The notes under the pieces: generated by a model
What the model saw: only the letters and a program-made list of their open reading frames with translations
Database searches by the model: none
Told to the model about the DNA's origin: nothing
Part shown: in pieces, positions 1-8,850 of the stretch
Position numbering within the stretch: the stretch's first letter is position 1
Layout of the letters: each line of letters starts with the position of its first letter
Assembly: GCA_001898505.1 (NCBI GenBank)
Contig: MKTZ01000001.1
Location: forward strand, 868,001-932,000
Origin: Sphingobacteriales bacterium 50-39
GTDB taxonomy: Bacteria > Bacteroidota > Bacteroidia > Chitinophagales > Chitinophagaceae
Direction: 5' to 3'
Length of the DNA stretch: 64,000 nucleotides
Position numbers and translations under genes: made by a program

Positions 1-2
1 GG

Positions 3-2663
3 ATTTATTATATCTATTATATGCCTTATCGCAATGAGGGTAGGAGCAATTATCCCAAGGGCGTGTATTGGAAGCCGGATACCACGGCGACTGCCAGCCC
101 GGCGGGTAAGACTGTGGAGTGTAAGGCGCTGGTGGAGCAATCCATCGATGCCTTTAACAGCTTTTATCCCATGGAGGTGATTGCTACTGCGAAGGAGACG
201 GAGGCAATCGTGAACGCAAATAAAGGAAAGACTTTTTTTGTATTCCCGGAGGACAGGGAGCACAGCATCCGGATGCGGAATGATCTGCCTTACAGATGGG
301 TACAGAAGGGAGATGCGCTGGCGCCGATCAGTCCAGGCCTTGACGTTGTGGCGCATAAGGGCGAATACTATGCTTTTCAATTGGGCGTCTATGCTTTCAA
401 GGACCTGCAGGATGTGCGGGTTAGTTTTGGCAGTCTGACAAATGATAAGGGAGACAAGTTGGATTCGACGCGGATCAATTGTATCAATACGGGAGGGGTG
501 CGTTATGATGGAACACCTTTTGTAAAAAGAGTGGATGTGTCTGCGCGGCAGGTGCAGGCATTGTGGTGCGGAATAGATGTACCATCCGATGCGGCGATGG
601 GGGCATATATGGGCTGGGTTACGGTGGAAGCGGGTGGACAGCAGCGGCGTGTGCATATGAGGGTGCATGTAGAGGCAGGCGCGGCGACAGACCAGCCGGA
701 AAAAATGACCCGTCTGAAGTGGCTCAATTCGACGTTGGCGCAATCCAATGAGGTGATCGCGCCTTATACTCCGCTGGTCGTGCAGGGAGACAACCTTGTC
801 AATTTGTTGGGGCGGCAGATACAGGTGAACAAACAAGGGTTTCCCGAGCAGATACGTACTTTCTTTACACCGGAGATGACGGATATTACCACTGCCCCTA
901 ATAACCTTCTTGCGGAGAATGTCCACTTTCATTTCACGCAGTCGGATGGGAAGGAGATACAACTAACCAGTCAAGGGGTTCGTTTTACGCGTAAGGAGGC
1001 TGGGACGGTGGAATGGAATGCGACGAGCGCCGCGGAAGAATTACAAATGGATGTGAGCGCTAAGCTGGAGTTTGACGGATACCTGGACTACAAGGTAAAA
1101 GTGACTGCTCTGGGGGAGCTAGACCTAAAGGATATTGCTATGCATATCCCATTCCAGCCGGAGAAGGCGAGCTATATGATGGGGCTGGGTCTGAAGGGCG
1201 GCTATCGGCCAGACAGCCTATATCAGTGGAAATGGGATGTAGCGCATAAGAACCAGGATGGCGCCTGGATCGGAACGGTGAATGCGGGATTGCAGTATTC
1301 GTTGCGGGACGAACGCTACGTCCGTCCATTGAATACCAATTTTTATTTGCAGAAGCCCTTGCTACTGCCTACCTCGTGGGGGAATGAAGGAAAGGGGGGC
1401 ATTGCAGTAGGGGTTAAAGGGAAGTCTGTTCTGGTCAATAACTACAGCGGCGCCCGGCATATGAAAAAGGGAGATGTTCTCTACTACAATTTTCATCTGC
1501 TGATCACTCCTTTTCATGTATTGAACACAGATTTTCAATGGGCCACCCGGTTCTATCACAAATACAACGACCTGGACACGATAAAGGCCGCTGGGGCCAC
1601 CGTGGTAAATATCCATCATGCCACGCCTATCAATCCATGGATCAATTATCCTTTTATCGAGTGGAAGAAGATGAAGGGGTACATCGACAGCGCGCATGAG
1701 CTGGGGTTGAAGGTAAAGATCTATAATACCGTGCGGGAGCTTTCGGACAGGGCCTATGAATTGTGGGCGCTTCGGAGCCTTGGAGATGAAATATATTCCC
1801 GCGGTCCTGGCGGGGGCTTTAGCTGGCTACAGGAGCATGTAGGGGACGATTATATCCCTGCCTGGTTTGTGCCGGAGATAAAGGATGCCGCCATCATCAA
1901 CAGTGGTATGAGCCGGTGGCATAATTATTATGTGGAAGGGATGAACTGGCTGGTGCAACAGGTAGGTATCGACGGTATCTACCTGGACGATGTCGCCTTC
2001 GACCGGGTGACAATGAAACGTATCAAGCGGGTGCTGACGCAGGACGGGCATCCGGGGATCATCGACCTGCACTCCGCCAATCAATACAATCCAAGGGATG
2101 GATTTAACAACAGCGCCAACCTGTACATGGAACATTTCCCTTATCTCAACCGACTGTGGTTTGGAGAGTATTTCGACTATGAGAAAAACAGCCCTGATTT
2201 CTTTTTGACGGAGGTGAGTGGTATTCCATTTGGACTGATGGGAGAGATGCTGGAGGGTGGCGGCAACCCCTGGCGGGGACTGGTATATGGTATGACCAAC
2301 CGTATGCCATGGACCACGAATGCTGATCCGCGGCCTATCTGGAAGGCGTGGGATGAATTCGGGATGCAAGGGACAAAGATGATCGGCTATTGGAGTCCTA
2401 ATTGTCCTGTGACAACAGGGCGGGCGGATGTGCCTGTCACCGTATGGCTGAAGAAGGGGAAGGCCCTGCTGTCGCTGGCCAGCTGGGCGAAGGAGGATAC
2501 GGGTGTGCGTCTGCGGATAGACTGGCAGCGGCTGGGTATCGATGCGGCACATGCGACGATCCGGGCGGCAGAGATCAACGGCTTTCAGCCGGAACGGACC
2601 TTTCGATTGGATGAGGATATCCCCGTGACCAGGGGGAAGGGATGGTTGCTGGTGGTGGAGTGA
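3..2663 (+). CDS. DUF6067-type secreted glycoside hydrolase, 5' truncated by window edge
   Basis: The reading frame is open from the first in-frame codon of the window (position 3), and the residues before the first ATG at 21 look like continuing protein, so this is the C-terminal 885 or so residues of a longer gene. Counting from the ATG at 21, residues 90-220 form a beta-rich N-terminal module and residues about 520-760 a TIM-barrel-like region with the segment GIDGIYLDDVAFDR (the paired Asp near residue 655 lies where such barrels carry catalytic acids). This architecture matches the Bacteroidota DUF6067 / GH123-N-like proteins; substrate is not known. It precedes locus 1 by about 80 bp and a FAH enzyme, so it probably belongs to the same glycan operon. 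Family assignment is good; activity is inferred only. Confidence 0.8.
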   Translation: MYYIYYMPYRNEGRSNYPKGVYWKPDTTATASPAGKTVECKALVEQSIDAFNSFYPMEVIATAKETEAIVNANKGKTFFVFPEDREHSIRMRNDLPYRWVQKGDALAPISPGLDVVAHKGEYYAFQLGVYAFKDLQDVRVSFGSLTNDKGDKLDSTRINCINTGGVRYDGTPFVKRVDVSARQVQALWCGIDVPSDAAMGAYMGWVTVEAGGQQRRVHMRVHVEAGAATDQPEKMTRLKWLNSTLAQSNEVIAPYTPLVVQGDNLVNLLGRQIQVNKQGFPEQIRTFFTPEMTDITTAPNNLLAENVHFHFTQSDGKEIQLTSQGVRFTRKEAGTVEWNATSAAEELQMDVSAKLEFDGYLDYKVKVTALGELDLKDIAMHIPFQPEKASYMMGLGLKGGYRPDSLYQWKWDVAHKNQDGAWIGTVNAGLQYSLRDERYVRPLNTNFYLQKPLLLPTSWGNEGKGGIAVGVKGKSVLVNNYSGARHMKKGDVLYYNFHLLITPFHVLNTDFQWATRFYHKYNDLDTIKAAGATVVNIHHATPINPWINYPFIEWKKMKGYIDSAHELGLKVKIYNTVRELSDRAYELWALRSLGDEIYSRGPGGGFSWLQEHVGDDYIPAWFVPEIKDAAIINSGMSRWHNYYVEGMNWLVQQVGIDGIYLDDVAFDRVTMKRIKRVLTQDGHPGIIDLHSANQYNPRDGFNNSANLYMEHFPYLNRLWFGEYFDYEKNSPDFFLTEVSGIPFGLMGEMLEGGGNPWRGLVYGMTNRMPWTTNADPRPIWKAWDEFGMQGTKMIGYWSPNCPVTTGRADVPVTVWLKKGKALLSLASWAKEDTGVRLRIDWQRLGIDAAHATIRAAEINGFQPERTFRLDEDIPVTRGKGWLLVVE

Positions 2664-2745
2664 CCCCGGCGACCCGGGAAAGAGAGATGTTGGTGGGAGA
2701 ATAAAAAATATGGCCTATATTGCCCCTTGTTAAACGATTAAACAT

Positions 2746-3579
2746 ATGAAATTATATCGAACAAGGCAGGGAAATATCCTGGAGACTTCGGGAAAGCATT
2801 ATCAGCTGGATCAACCGTGGGACGAACTGGTGAACAGGGAAGGTCTTTACTCGTACCTGGAGAAAGCGGCAGCTTCCGCGAAAGAAGTAGCTGCTGCAGA
2901 CGGAATCCTTCCTCCCATCGGGTCGCAGGAGGTGTGGGCTGCGGGCGTAACTTATCTGCGTAGCCGCAATGCTCGGATGGAGGAGTCGAAGTCTTCCGGA
3001 GGAGCTTATTTTTATGACAAGGTATATGAGGCCGAGCGGCCCGAGCTTTTTTTCAAATCGCTGCCTCACCGGGTGGCTGCGCATGGAGAGCCTGTCTATA
3101 TACGGAGGGACTCTCATTGGAATATACCAGAGCCGGAGCTGACGCTGTTCATCAATTCGAAAGGAAATATACAGGGATATACGGTGGGGAACGATATGTC
3201 TTCGAGGGACATCGAGGGTGAGAATCCTTTGTACCTGCCGCAGGCAAAGGTCTATGAGAGAAGCGCTGCGCTGGGCCCCTGTCTGTATGTGCCGAAAGAG
3301 CCCATATCGCTGAGCTCGGTGATACATATGACCATAACGCGGGATGGGAAGGAAGTGTTCAAGGGCGAGGTGCCCGTGAGCCAAATGAAGCGAGGGCTTA
3401 CGGAGCTGGCGGGATGGCTGTACCGGGAGACGGATTTTGTAAATGGCTGCTACCTCATGACGGGCACCTGTCTGGTGCCGCCCAATGAGTTTACCTTACA
3501 GGAGAATGACCGGGTGGATATCGAAATAGACGGTATCGGTGTGCTGACCAATTATATTCTTTACAAACCGATGAAATAG
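2746..3579 (+). CDS. Fumarylacetoacetate hydrolase family protein, 2-keto-3-deoxy sugar acid dehydratase-like
   Basis: A 277-residue cytosolic protein without signal peptide. The FAH fold is shown by the metal-binding pattern E129-x-E131 followed by D150 in GNDMSSRD, spaced as in 2-keto-3-deoxy-D-arabinonate dehydratases, and by the downstream [11 protein letters not shown] segment. Members cleave or dehydrate 2-oxo-3-deoxy acids, so a role in a non-phosphorylative sugar acid pathway is likely, but the exact substrate cannot be read from sequence. The stop codon TAG at 3577-3579 shares its G with the GTG start of the following sigma factor, which implies translational coupling between a metabolic enzyme and the locus 1 regulator. 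The start is the ATG at 2746, after an AT-rich spacer with no clear Shine-Dalgarno. Confidence 0.85.
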   Translation: MKLYRTRQGNILETSGKHYQLDQPWDELVNREGLYSYLEKAAASAKEVAAADGILPPIGSQEVWAAGVTYLRSRNARMEESKSSGGAYFYDKVYEAERPELFFKSLPHRVAAHGEPVYIRRDSHWNIPEPELTLFINSKGNIQGYTVGNDMSSRDIEGENPLYLPQAKVYERSAALGPCLYVPKEPISLSSVIHMTITRDGKEVFKGEVPVSQMKRGLTELAGWLYRETDFVNGCYLMTGTCLVPPNEFTLQENDRVDIEIDGIGVLTNYILYKPMK

Positions 3580-4148
3580 TGCAGCTATTTCCATTCATCG
3601 ACTGGCGCGACATTCAGAACAGGATGGCGGAAAATGACCAGGAGGCTCTCAGAGTGCTTTATGATCATTACAGCAAGCGTCTGTTCGAGCTGGCCTATGC
3701 CATTGTGAGGAGCAAGGAAATGGCGGAGGAGGTGGTGGGAGATGTTTTTATACAGGTGTGGCAAAAGCGGAAGCGTATCCATACGGTGGAGAATTTCTCT
3801 TTTTATCTCTATGTAATGACCCGGAACAGCAGCCGCAGCTATCTCCGGAAATACGGCCAGAAGAAGCTGCTGGACCTGGATGAGCTGGCCCTTCCCATAT
3901 ATCAGATAGATGCGAGCCCGGAGGACCTGATGATATCGGGAGAGGCGTTGCAGGCCATCAACCGGGCTATCAATGAGCTGCCCCCACAGTGCCGTATGGT
4001 GTTCAAGCTGGTGAAGGAAGATGGGCTTAAATACCGGGAGGTGGCGGAACTGCTGCATCTCAGTCCTAAGACCGTGGAGAACCAGATGGGGATAGCGTTG
4101 AAGAAGATGCATGCTGCGTTGCAAATATACCGGAGGGAGCAGAGATAG
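3579..4148 (+). CDS. ECF sigma-70 factor (Bacteroides expansion family 1), locus 1
   Basis: A 189-residue ECF sigma factor. Sigma region 2 spans about residues 20-90 (RVLYDHYSKRLFELAYAI, then EEVVGDVFIQVWQKR) and region 4 about 125-185 (ALQAINRAINELPPQCRMVF, then the helix-turn-helix YREVAELLHLSPKTVENQM). It is expected to direct RNA polymerase to the SusC/SusD operon when released by the FecR anti-sigma factor encoded next. The assigned start is GTG at 3579, overlapping the preceding stop; an ATG at 3624 (MAENDQEA) is the alternative and would remove 15 residues. A hairpin terminator follows the stop, so sigma and FecR need not be transcribed equally. Confidence 0.93.
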   Translation: MQLFPFIDWRDIQNRMAENDQEALRVLYDHYSKRLFELAYAIVRSKEMAEEVVGDVFIQVWQKRKRIHTVENFSFYLYVMTRNSSRSYLRKYGQKKLLDLDELALPIYQIDASPEDLMISGEALQAINRAINELPPQCRMVFKLVKEDGLKYREVAELLHLSPKTVENQMGIALKKMHAALQIYRREQR

Positions 4149-4173
4149 GGACGGGCCGAAAATTTTTTAAAGA

Positions 4174-4201
4174 AAGCCTTGGGGGTACCCAGGGCTTTTT
4201 T
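4174..4201 (+). terminator. Intrinsic terminator between ECF sigma and FecR
   Basis: A ten-pair stem (AAGCCTTGGG with CCCAGGGCTT, one G-T wobble) closes on the four-base loop GGTA and is followed directly by a T run. It lies 25 bases after the sigma stop and ends 35 bases before the FecR ATG. An ORF finder could start FecR at 4179 inside this stem; the hairpin argues for the ATG at 4236. Confidence 0.7.
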
Positions 4202-4235
4202 GCGTTTATCAGGATATAACCAATCCTTAGCGAAT

Positions 4236-5288
4236 ATGTCCACGGACAGGTACTGGCTTTTACTTGGAAAAAAGAAGAGCGGCGAAACATCTCCGGAAGA
4301 ACTGGAAGAGTTGGCGGCGTTGTCTCCGGAGGGAGATGAAGACACCCTGGATGCCCTGGACAGGGTATGGGTAGCGCCTATGGAGCCTGTACCGGAGACC
4401 TTTCCGAGCCGGAACGTGTGGCATAGGGTGCAGAAGAGCATTTATTCGGAGCAGGCGCGGACGGGGAGAGGGCGGCTGTTACGGCTGGGGTTGGCCCTGG
4501 CGGCAGCGGGTGTGCTGGGGGCAATAGTCATTGGCGGCTGGTATATGTCGGGCCGGAAGGTGCAGCAGGCGAGTGTCGATGCGCATCCAATGAACCAGGT
4601 GGTGACGCAGGCCGGGTCAAAGACAAAGATCGCATTGCCGGACGGGACGCTGGTATGGTTGAATGGCAACAGTCAGCTGACCTATGGGAATAAGAGTTTT
4701 GGGACAGAGGAGCGGGAGGTGACGCTGAGCGGGGAAGCCTTTTTCGATGTAGTGAAGAATGAGAAGCTGCCGTTCATCATTCATACGAAAGACATGACGA
4801 TACGGGTGTTGGGGACTGCTTTTACGGTGAGGGCCTATCCCAGGGACAAGACCGTGGAGACGGTCCTTATCAGGGGGCTGGTAGAGATCACTACCCGGCG
4901 TGATCCTGAGCGGAAGATCGTGCTTAAACCCAATGAAAAGATCGTGGTGCCAGTAGAAGCGCCGGAGAGCAACAGCACGGCAAAGGCACCGGCTCGTATT
5001 CCCGCCAGCCCTTACAGTATTTTACGGTTGGGCAAGGACACGGCCACCGAGACCGTATGGATGCGGAGCAAGCTGGAGTTCGACAACGAGACTTTTGAGG
5101 AACTGGCGCCAAAAATGGAGAAGTGGTATAATATCCATATCCACTTTAAGGATGAAAAGATACGAAAGAGGCATTTTTCAGGGGTTATCGAAAAAGAGAC
5201 GCTGACGCAGACGCTGGAGGCGATGAAGCTCTCCGGCCATTTTGAATACGAAATAAAAGACAACGAACTATGGCTTAGAGAAAATTGA
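4236..5288 (+). CDS. FecR family anti-sigma factor, locus 1
   Basis: A 350-residue inner-membrane anti-sigma regulator. The N-terminal cytosolic segment (about residues 1-80) should bind the sigma factor; one membrane helix lies near residues 84-104 (LGLALAAAGVLGAIVIGGWY); the periplasmic FecR domain (about 125-225) contains LPDGTLVWLNGNSQL and GEAFFDV, then VLGTAFTVRAYP; the C-terminal about 75 residues match the DUF4974 module that contacts the STN domain of the partner SusC. The start ATG at 4236 gives MSTDRYWLLL and avoids initiating within the upstream terminator stem. It lies directly before the STN-bearing SusC, the normal order for a sigma/anti-sigma surface signalling system. Confidence 0.93.
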   Translation: MSTDRYWLLLGKKKSGETSPEELEELAALSPEGDEDTLDALDRVWVAPMEPVPETFPSRNVWHRVQKSIYSEQARTGRGRLLRLGLALAAAGVLGAIVIGGWYMSGRKVQQASVDAHPMNQVVTQAGSKTKIALPDGTLVWLNGNSQLTYGNKSFGTEEREVTLSGEAFFDVVKNEKLPFIIHTKDMTIRVLGTAFTVRAYPRDKTVETVLIRGLVEITTRRDPERKIVLKPNEKIVVPVEAPESNSTAKAPARIPASPYSILRLGKDTATETVWMRSKLEFDNETFEELAPKMEKWYNIHIHFKDEKIRKRHFSGVIEKETLTQTLEAMKLSGHFEYEIKDNELWLREN

Positions 5289-5304
5289 TCATTCACCAAA
5301 ACCA

Positions 5305-5365
5305 ACCAAAACATGACATAAGCGCCCACATACGAAAAAGGGAGATGCTACTAACATCTCCCTAA
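5305..5365 (+). promoter_or_regulatory. Structured susC leader element, copy 1
   Basis: ACCAAAAC at 5305-5312, GCCCA at 5324-5328 and a perfect nine-pair hairpin at 5339-5363 (AGGGAGATG / CATCTCCCT, loop CTACTAA), followed by AAG. It starts 17 bases after the FecR stop and ends 75 bases before the SusC ATG. There is no T run, so it is not a standard terminator. The same parts in the same order and spacing occur before the second susC (21929-21988). Function is unknown; RNA processing, stability control or attenuation are possibilities. Confidence 0.6.
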
Positions 5366-5437
5366 GAAAGAAATTCGGGAACCGTCTTGCTTGAACCCAA
5401 AGCGATTCCCTCATTATTCACTTTCATTTACAAATTT

Positions 5438-8400
5438 ATGCAAAAAAGACAAGCACCCAAGCCTGTCCTTGGGAGGCGTGCATTCTTCAAGTTCTTATTG
5501 TATATGAAACTATCCGTAGTACTGTTGATAGGCAGTCTTCAGGTTTACGCCTCGGTCTTTTCCCAGGAAAAGATCAGCCTGAATTTGAAGGATGTGGAGA
5601 TCAAAAAGGCCCTGGTCGCCATTCAGCGGGTCAGTGACTACCGATTTATTTACAACGACGATATCCTGCCGGCGGGCGCCCGGGTAAATATCAAGGTACA
5701 CGATGCCGCGATACAGGATGTGCTGGATATTGTATTCAAGACCATACCTCTACGATACCAGATCATGGAGAATAACCTCATCGTGGTGTCACCTAAAACG
5801 GGGCCGCCGGAAGGCGTCGATATAAAAGGCGTCGTGCATCTGCGTAATAAGGATGAGAGCCTCTCGGTGGCGGCGGGTGTAGCCATAAAGGAACTTGGAA
5901 CATCGAATGGCACCACCACCAATGAAAAGGGGGAGTTCGAGCTGATGGTGAAGGATGGGGCTGCTGTGTTACAGGTGTCCTATGTGGGATACAAGCCAAC
6001 GGATGTCCCGCTGAATGGTCACACCAGCCTGGATATCACCCTGGAGCTGGATGTGCGTCAACTGCAGGATGTGGTTGTCACCGCGCTGGGTATCACCCGT
6101 CAGAAGAAGTCCCTTACTTATGCTACCCAGACATTAAAGGGCACAGAGCTTAGCGATACCCGTGAGGTGAACCTTACCAGCGCCATGAATGGGAAGGTAG
6201 CCGGGTTGACTATCAGCAAGACTAACTCCGGTCCGGGAAGCTCCAACAGGATCATTTTTAGGGGCAACCGCTCTATTACCGGGGACAACCAGCCGTTGAT
6301 CGTCGTGGATGGAGTGAGGATCGACAATACGCCAAAGGCGTTTGCGGATGTGACGCTGTTCGGTACACGGGATAATGGCGATGGGATATCCAATATCAAT
6401 CCCGATGATGTGGAGTCCATGACTGTATTGACGGGGGCTTCCGCCGCAGCGCTTTACGGTTCGGATGCCGCCAATGGCGTTATTATCATCACCACGCGAA
6501 AAGGCCGAGCGGGGAAAGGGCTTGGTATCGAGATCGGCAGCTCGGCCGTGCTGGAGAACCCCATGGTCTTCCCCAAGCTGCAGAATACCTATGGGCAGGG
6601 TGACGGAAGCGTATTTACAGCCAACAGCATCAATAGCTGGGGACCTAAGATGCAGGGACAGCAGGTAACGGACTGGACGGGTAAGACGCAGGCGCTGACG
6701 CCTCAGCCCGATAATTCCCGGGATTTTTTCCGGACGGGCAAGGAACTGGTGAACTCGGCATCCATCTCTACAGGGAACGAGCGCAGCCAAACTTATTTTT
6801 CCTATACGAATACGTACAGCAACGGTATCATCCCTAACAATGACTACAAGCGGAATAATTTGAATCTGCGGCATAATGTGCAGCTGGATAAGAAACTGTC
6901 CCTGGACCTGAAAGCAAACTATATTGTCGAGGATGTGATCAACCGACCCATGACGGGAGCGGCCAACTATGCCGTAGCTACGATATTCTCCATGCCTCGC
7001 AGCCTTCGTCTGAACGATATCAAAAAATTCGAAACGCAGAATCCGGATGGGTCGCTGACACAGAACTACTGGTCTTCACCAAAGCCTGCGTTCCAAAACC
7101 CCTATTGGAGCGTCTATCGTAATCTGTATGACAGGACCCGCAATCGGATCATCGGGCTGGTGTCGTTGAAGTACCAGATCACTCCCTATTTAAGCGTACA
7201 GGGCCGGAGCAGCATCGACTACTATATGGACAACAGCGAGGAAAAGGACTATAACGACAGCTACTGGGTTTCCTACCAGGGATTGGGCAATTATATCATC
7301 AATAAAGAGTCCAACCGGCAATTCAATAATGACGTACTGGTGAATTTCAACAAGGCCATTACGGACGATTGGAATTTGAATGTCAACGCCGGCGCCAGTA
7401 TCGAGCAATTCAACTACGAAGGAACGTTGATGAATGACCAGGGACTGAATGCGCCCAATCTTTTCTCGCTGGCCAATGCGCTGGCGCCCATCTCCACCAA
7501 TTTTATACAACGTACCGAAAAGCAATCCGTCTATGCGGCAGCGCAGCTGGGATACAGGAACTATCTTTTCCTGGATCTTACGGGACGTAATGACTGGAAC
7601 TCTACGTTGCCGGTGAATCACAATTCTTATTTCTTCCCTTCCTTCGGACTTAGCGGCGTATTGAACGAAATGCTGTCCCTGCCTACGGCCATCTCTTTAC
7701 TGAAAGTGAGAGGCTCCTATGCCATGGTGGGTAACGGGACCGGATTCAATCAGCTAAAGCCTTCTTATACGCTGGTGCCCGGCGGCAATGGCGGGTTCCT
7801 GAATATCGACCGGGTGCTGCATGACGCCAATCTCAAGCCGGAGGAGACGAGGTCATTGGAATTAGGCGTAGACCTTGGATTGTTCAAGAACCGGCTGGGT
7901 GTGGAGGCTACTTTTTACAATACACATACCAAGAACCAGATATTGTCCATCGGCGTGCCGAACCCTTCAGGATATGCTTTCCGGATCATCAATGCCGGGG
8001 ATATACGCAACCGGGGATTGGAGTTGATGGTGCATGCCCGGCCTGTCGACGGGAGGGATCTTAAATGGAATATCAGTATCAATTTCGGTATGAACAGGAA
8101 CAAGATACTTTATCTTGACTCTCTGCAGAAAATGCCGCCGTTGTCTTCTCCCGAGACATTGGGTATGATCGTGGCGGAGGAAGGGAAGGCTTATGGAGGT
8201 ATCTATACTTCCAGCCTGGTGCGTAATGCAAAGGGGCAGATAGTGGTGGATAGTGCTACGGGACTGCCGTTAGTAGAGACGGATGTGACAAAACATTATG
8301 CCGGCAATTACAACCCGGATTGGACCGGCGGCATCGTCAATACCTTCCAGTATAAGAGCTGGACCTTGTCCTTCCAGATAGATATGCGGAAAGGCGGGGT

Positions 8401-8839
8401 GTTGGTATCCGGAACGCAGGCGCTGTTAGCGGCCAATGGATCGAGCCAGCTGACCCTGCCCAACAGGGAGACAGGTTTTGTCGTGCCTAATTCCGTCACA
8501 CAGGGAGGAGCTGCGAATTCAAAAGTGGTGAGCGCGCAGGATTACTGGATGGCTGTGGCCGGCGCCAACCCTGTGGGAGAGCTTTTTACCTATGATGCGA
8601 CGAATGTACGGCTGCGGGAAGCAAGTCTTAGCTATTCCCTGCCGGCGCGGCGGCTGGCCGGGAAGTTTCTTAAAGGGGCAAGCTTGTCGCTGGTGGGCCG
8701 TAATCTTTTCTTTTTTAAGAATAATGCGTATGGCTTCGATCCGGAGTCGGCTATCGGTACGGGGAATAACCAGGGGCTGGAGTATACTTCCGTGCCGGCT
8801 ACCCGTAATTATGGCTTGTATTTGAAGCTTAATTTTTAA
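5438..8839 (+). CDS. SusC/RagA-type TonB-dependent outer-membrane transporter with STN domain, locus 1
   Basis: About 1133 residues from the ATG at 5438 (MQKRQAPKP); a second ATG at 5504 (MKLSVVLL) would start right at the signal peptide, and an upstream non-ATG extension is unlikely because it runs towards the leader hairpin. Order: signal peptide, STN domain (about 45-120, SLNLKDVEIKKALVAIQ), carboxypeptidase-regulatory-like domain (about 130-210), plug (SusC motif variant VVVTALGITRQKKS, then QPLIVVDGVRI and ALYGSDAANGVI), and a long beta-barrel ending in an aromatic C-terminus (GLYLKLNF). It imports oligosaccharides with the SusD partner encoded 11 bases downstream. The STN domain ties it to the FecR/sigma pair as a signalling transporter. 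Confidence 0.96.
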   Translation: MQKRQAPKPVLGRRAFFKFLLYMKLSVVLLIGSLQVYASVFSQEKISLNLKDVEIKKALVAIQRVSDYRFIYNDDILPAGARVNIKVHDAAIQDVLDIVFKTIPLRYQIMENNLIVVSPKTGPPEGVDIKGVVHLRNKDESLSVAAGVAIKELGTSNGTTTNEKGEFELMVKDGAAVLQVSYVGYKPTDVPLNGHTSLDITLELDVRQLQDVVVTALGITRQKKSLTYATQTLKGTELSDTREVNLTSAMNGKVAGLTISKTNSGPGSSNRIIFRGNRSITGDNQPLIVVDGVRIDNTPKAFADVTLFGTRDNGDGISNINPDDVESMTVLTGASAAALYGSDAANGVIIITTRKGRAGKGLGIEIGSSAVLENPMVFPKLQNTYGQGDGSVFTANSINSWGPKMQGQQVTDWTGKTQALTPQPDNSRDFFRTGKELVNSASISTGNERSQTYFSYTNTYSNGIIPNNDYKRNNLNLRHNVQLDKKLSLDLKANYIVEDVINRPMTGAANYAVATIFSMPRSLRLNDIKKFETQNPDGSLTQNYWSSPKPAFQNPYWSVYRNLYDRTRNRIIGLVSLKYQITPYLSVQGRSSIDYYMDNSEEKDYNDSYWVSYQGLGNYIINKESNRQFNNDVLVNFNKAITDDWNLNVNAGASIEQFNYEGTLMNDQGLNAPNLFSLANALAPISTNFIQRTEKQSVYAAAQLGYRNYLFLDLTGRNDWNSTLPVNHNSYFFPSFGLSGVLNEMLSLPTAISLLKVRGSYAMVGNGTGFNQLKPSYTLVPGGNGGFLNIDRVLHDANLKPEETRSLELGVDLGLFKNRLGVEATFYNTHTKNQILSIGVPNPSGYAFRIINAGDIRNRGLELMVHARPVDGRDLKWNISINFGMNRNKILYLDSLQKMPPLSSPETLGMIVAEEGKAYGGIYTSSLVRNAKGQIVVDSATGLPLVETDVTKHYAGNYNPDWTGGIVNTFQYKSWTLSFQIDMRKGGVLVSGTQALLAANGSSQLTLPNRETGFVVPNSVTQGGAANSKVVSAQDYWMAVAGANPVGELFTYDATNVRLREASLSYSLPARRLAGKFLKGASLSLVGRNLFFFKNNAYGFDPESAIGTGNNQGLEYTSVPATRNYGLYLKLNF

Positions 8840-8850
8840 AACCCTACGTC

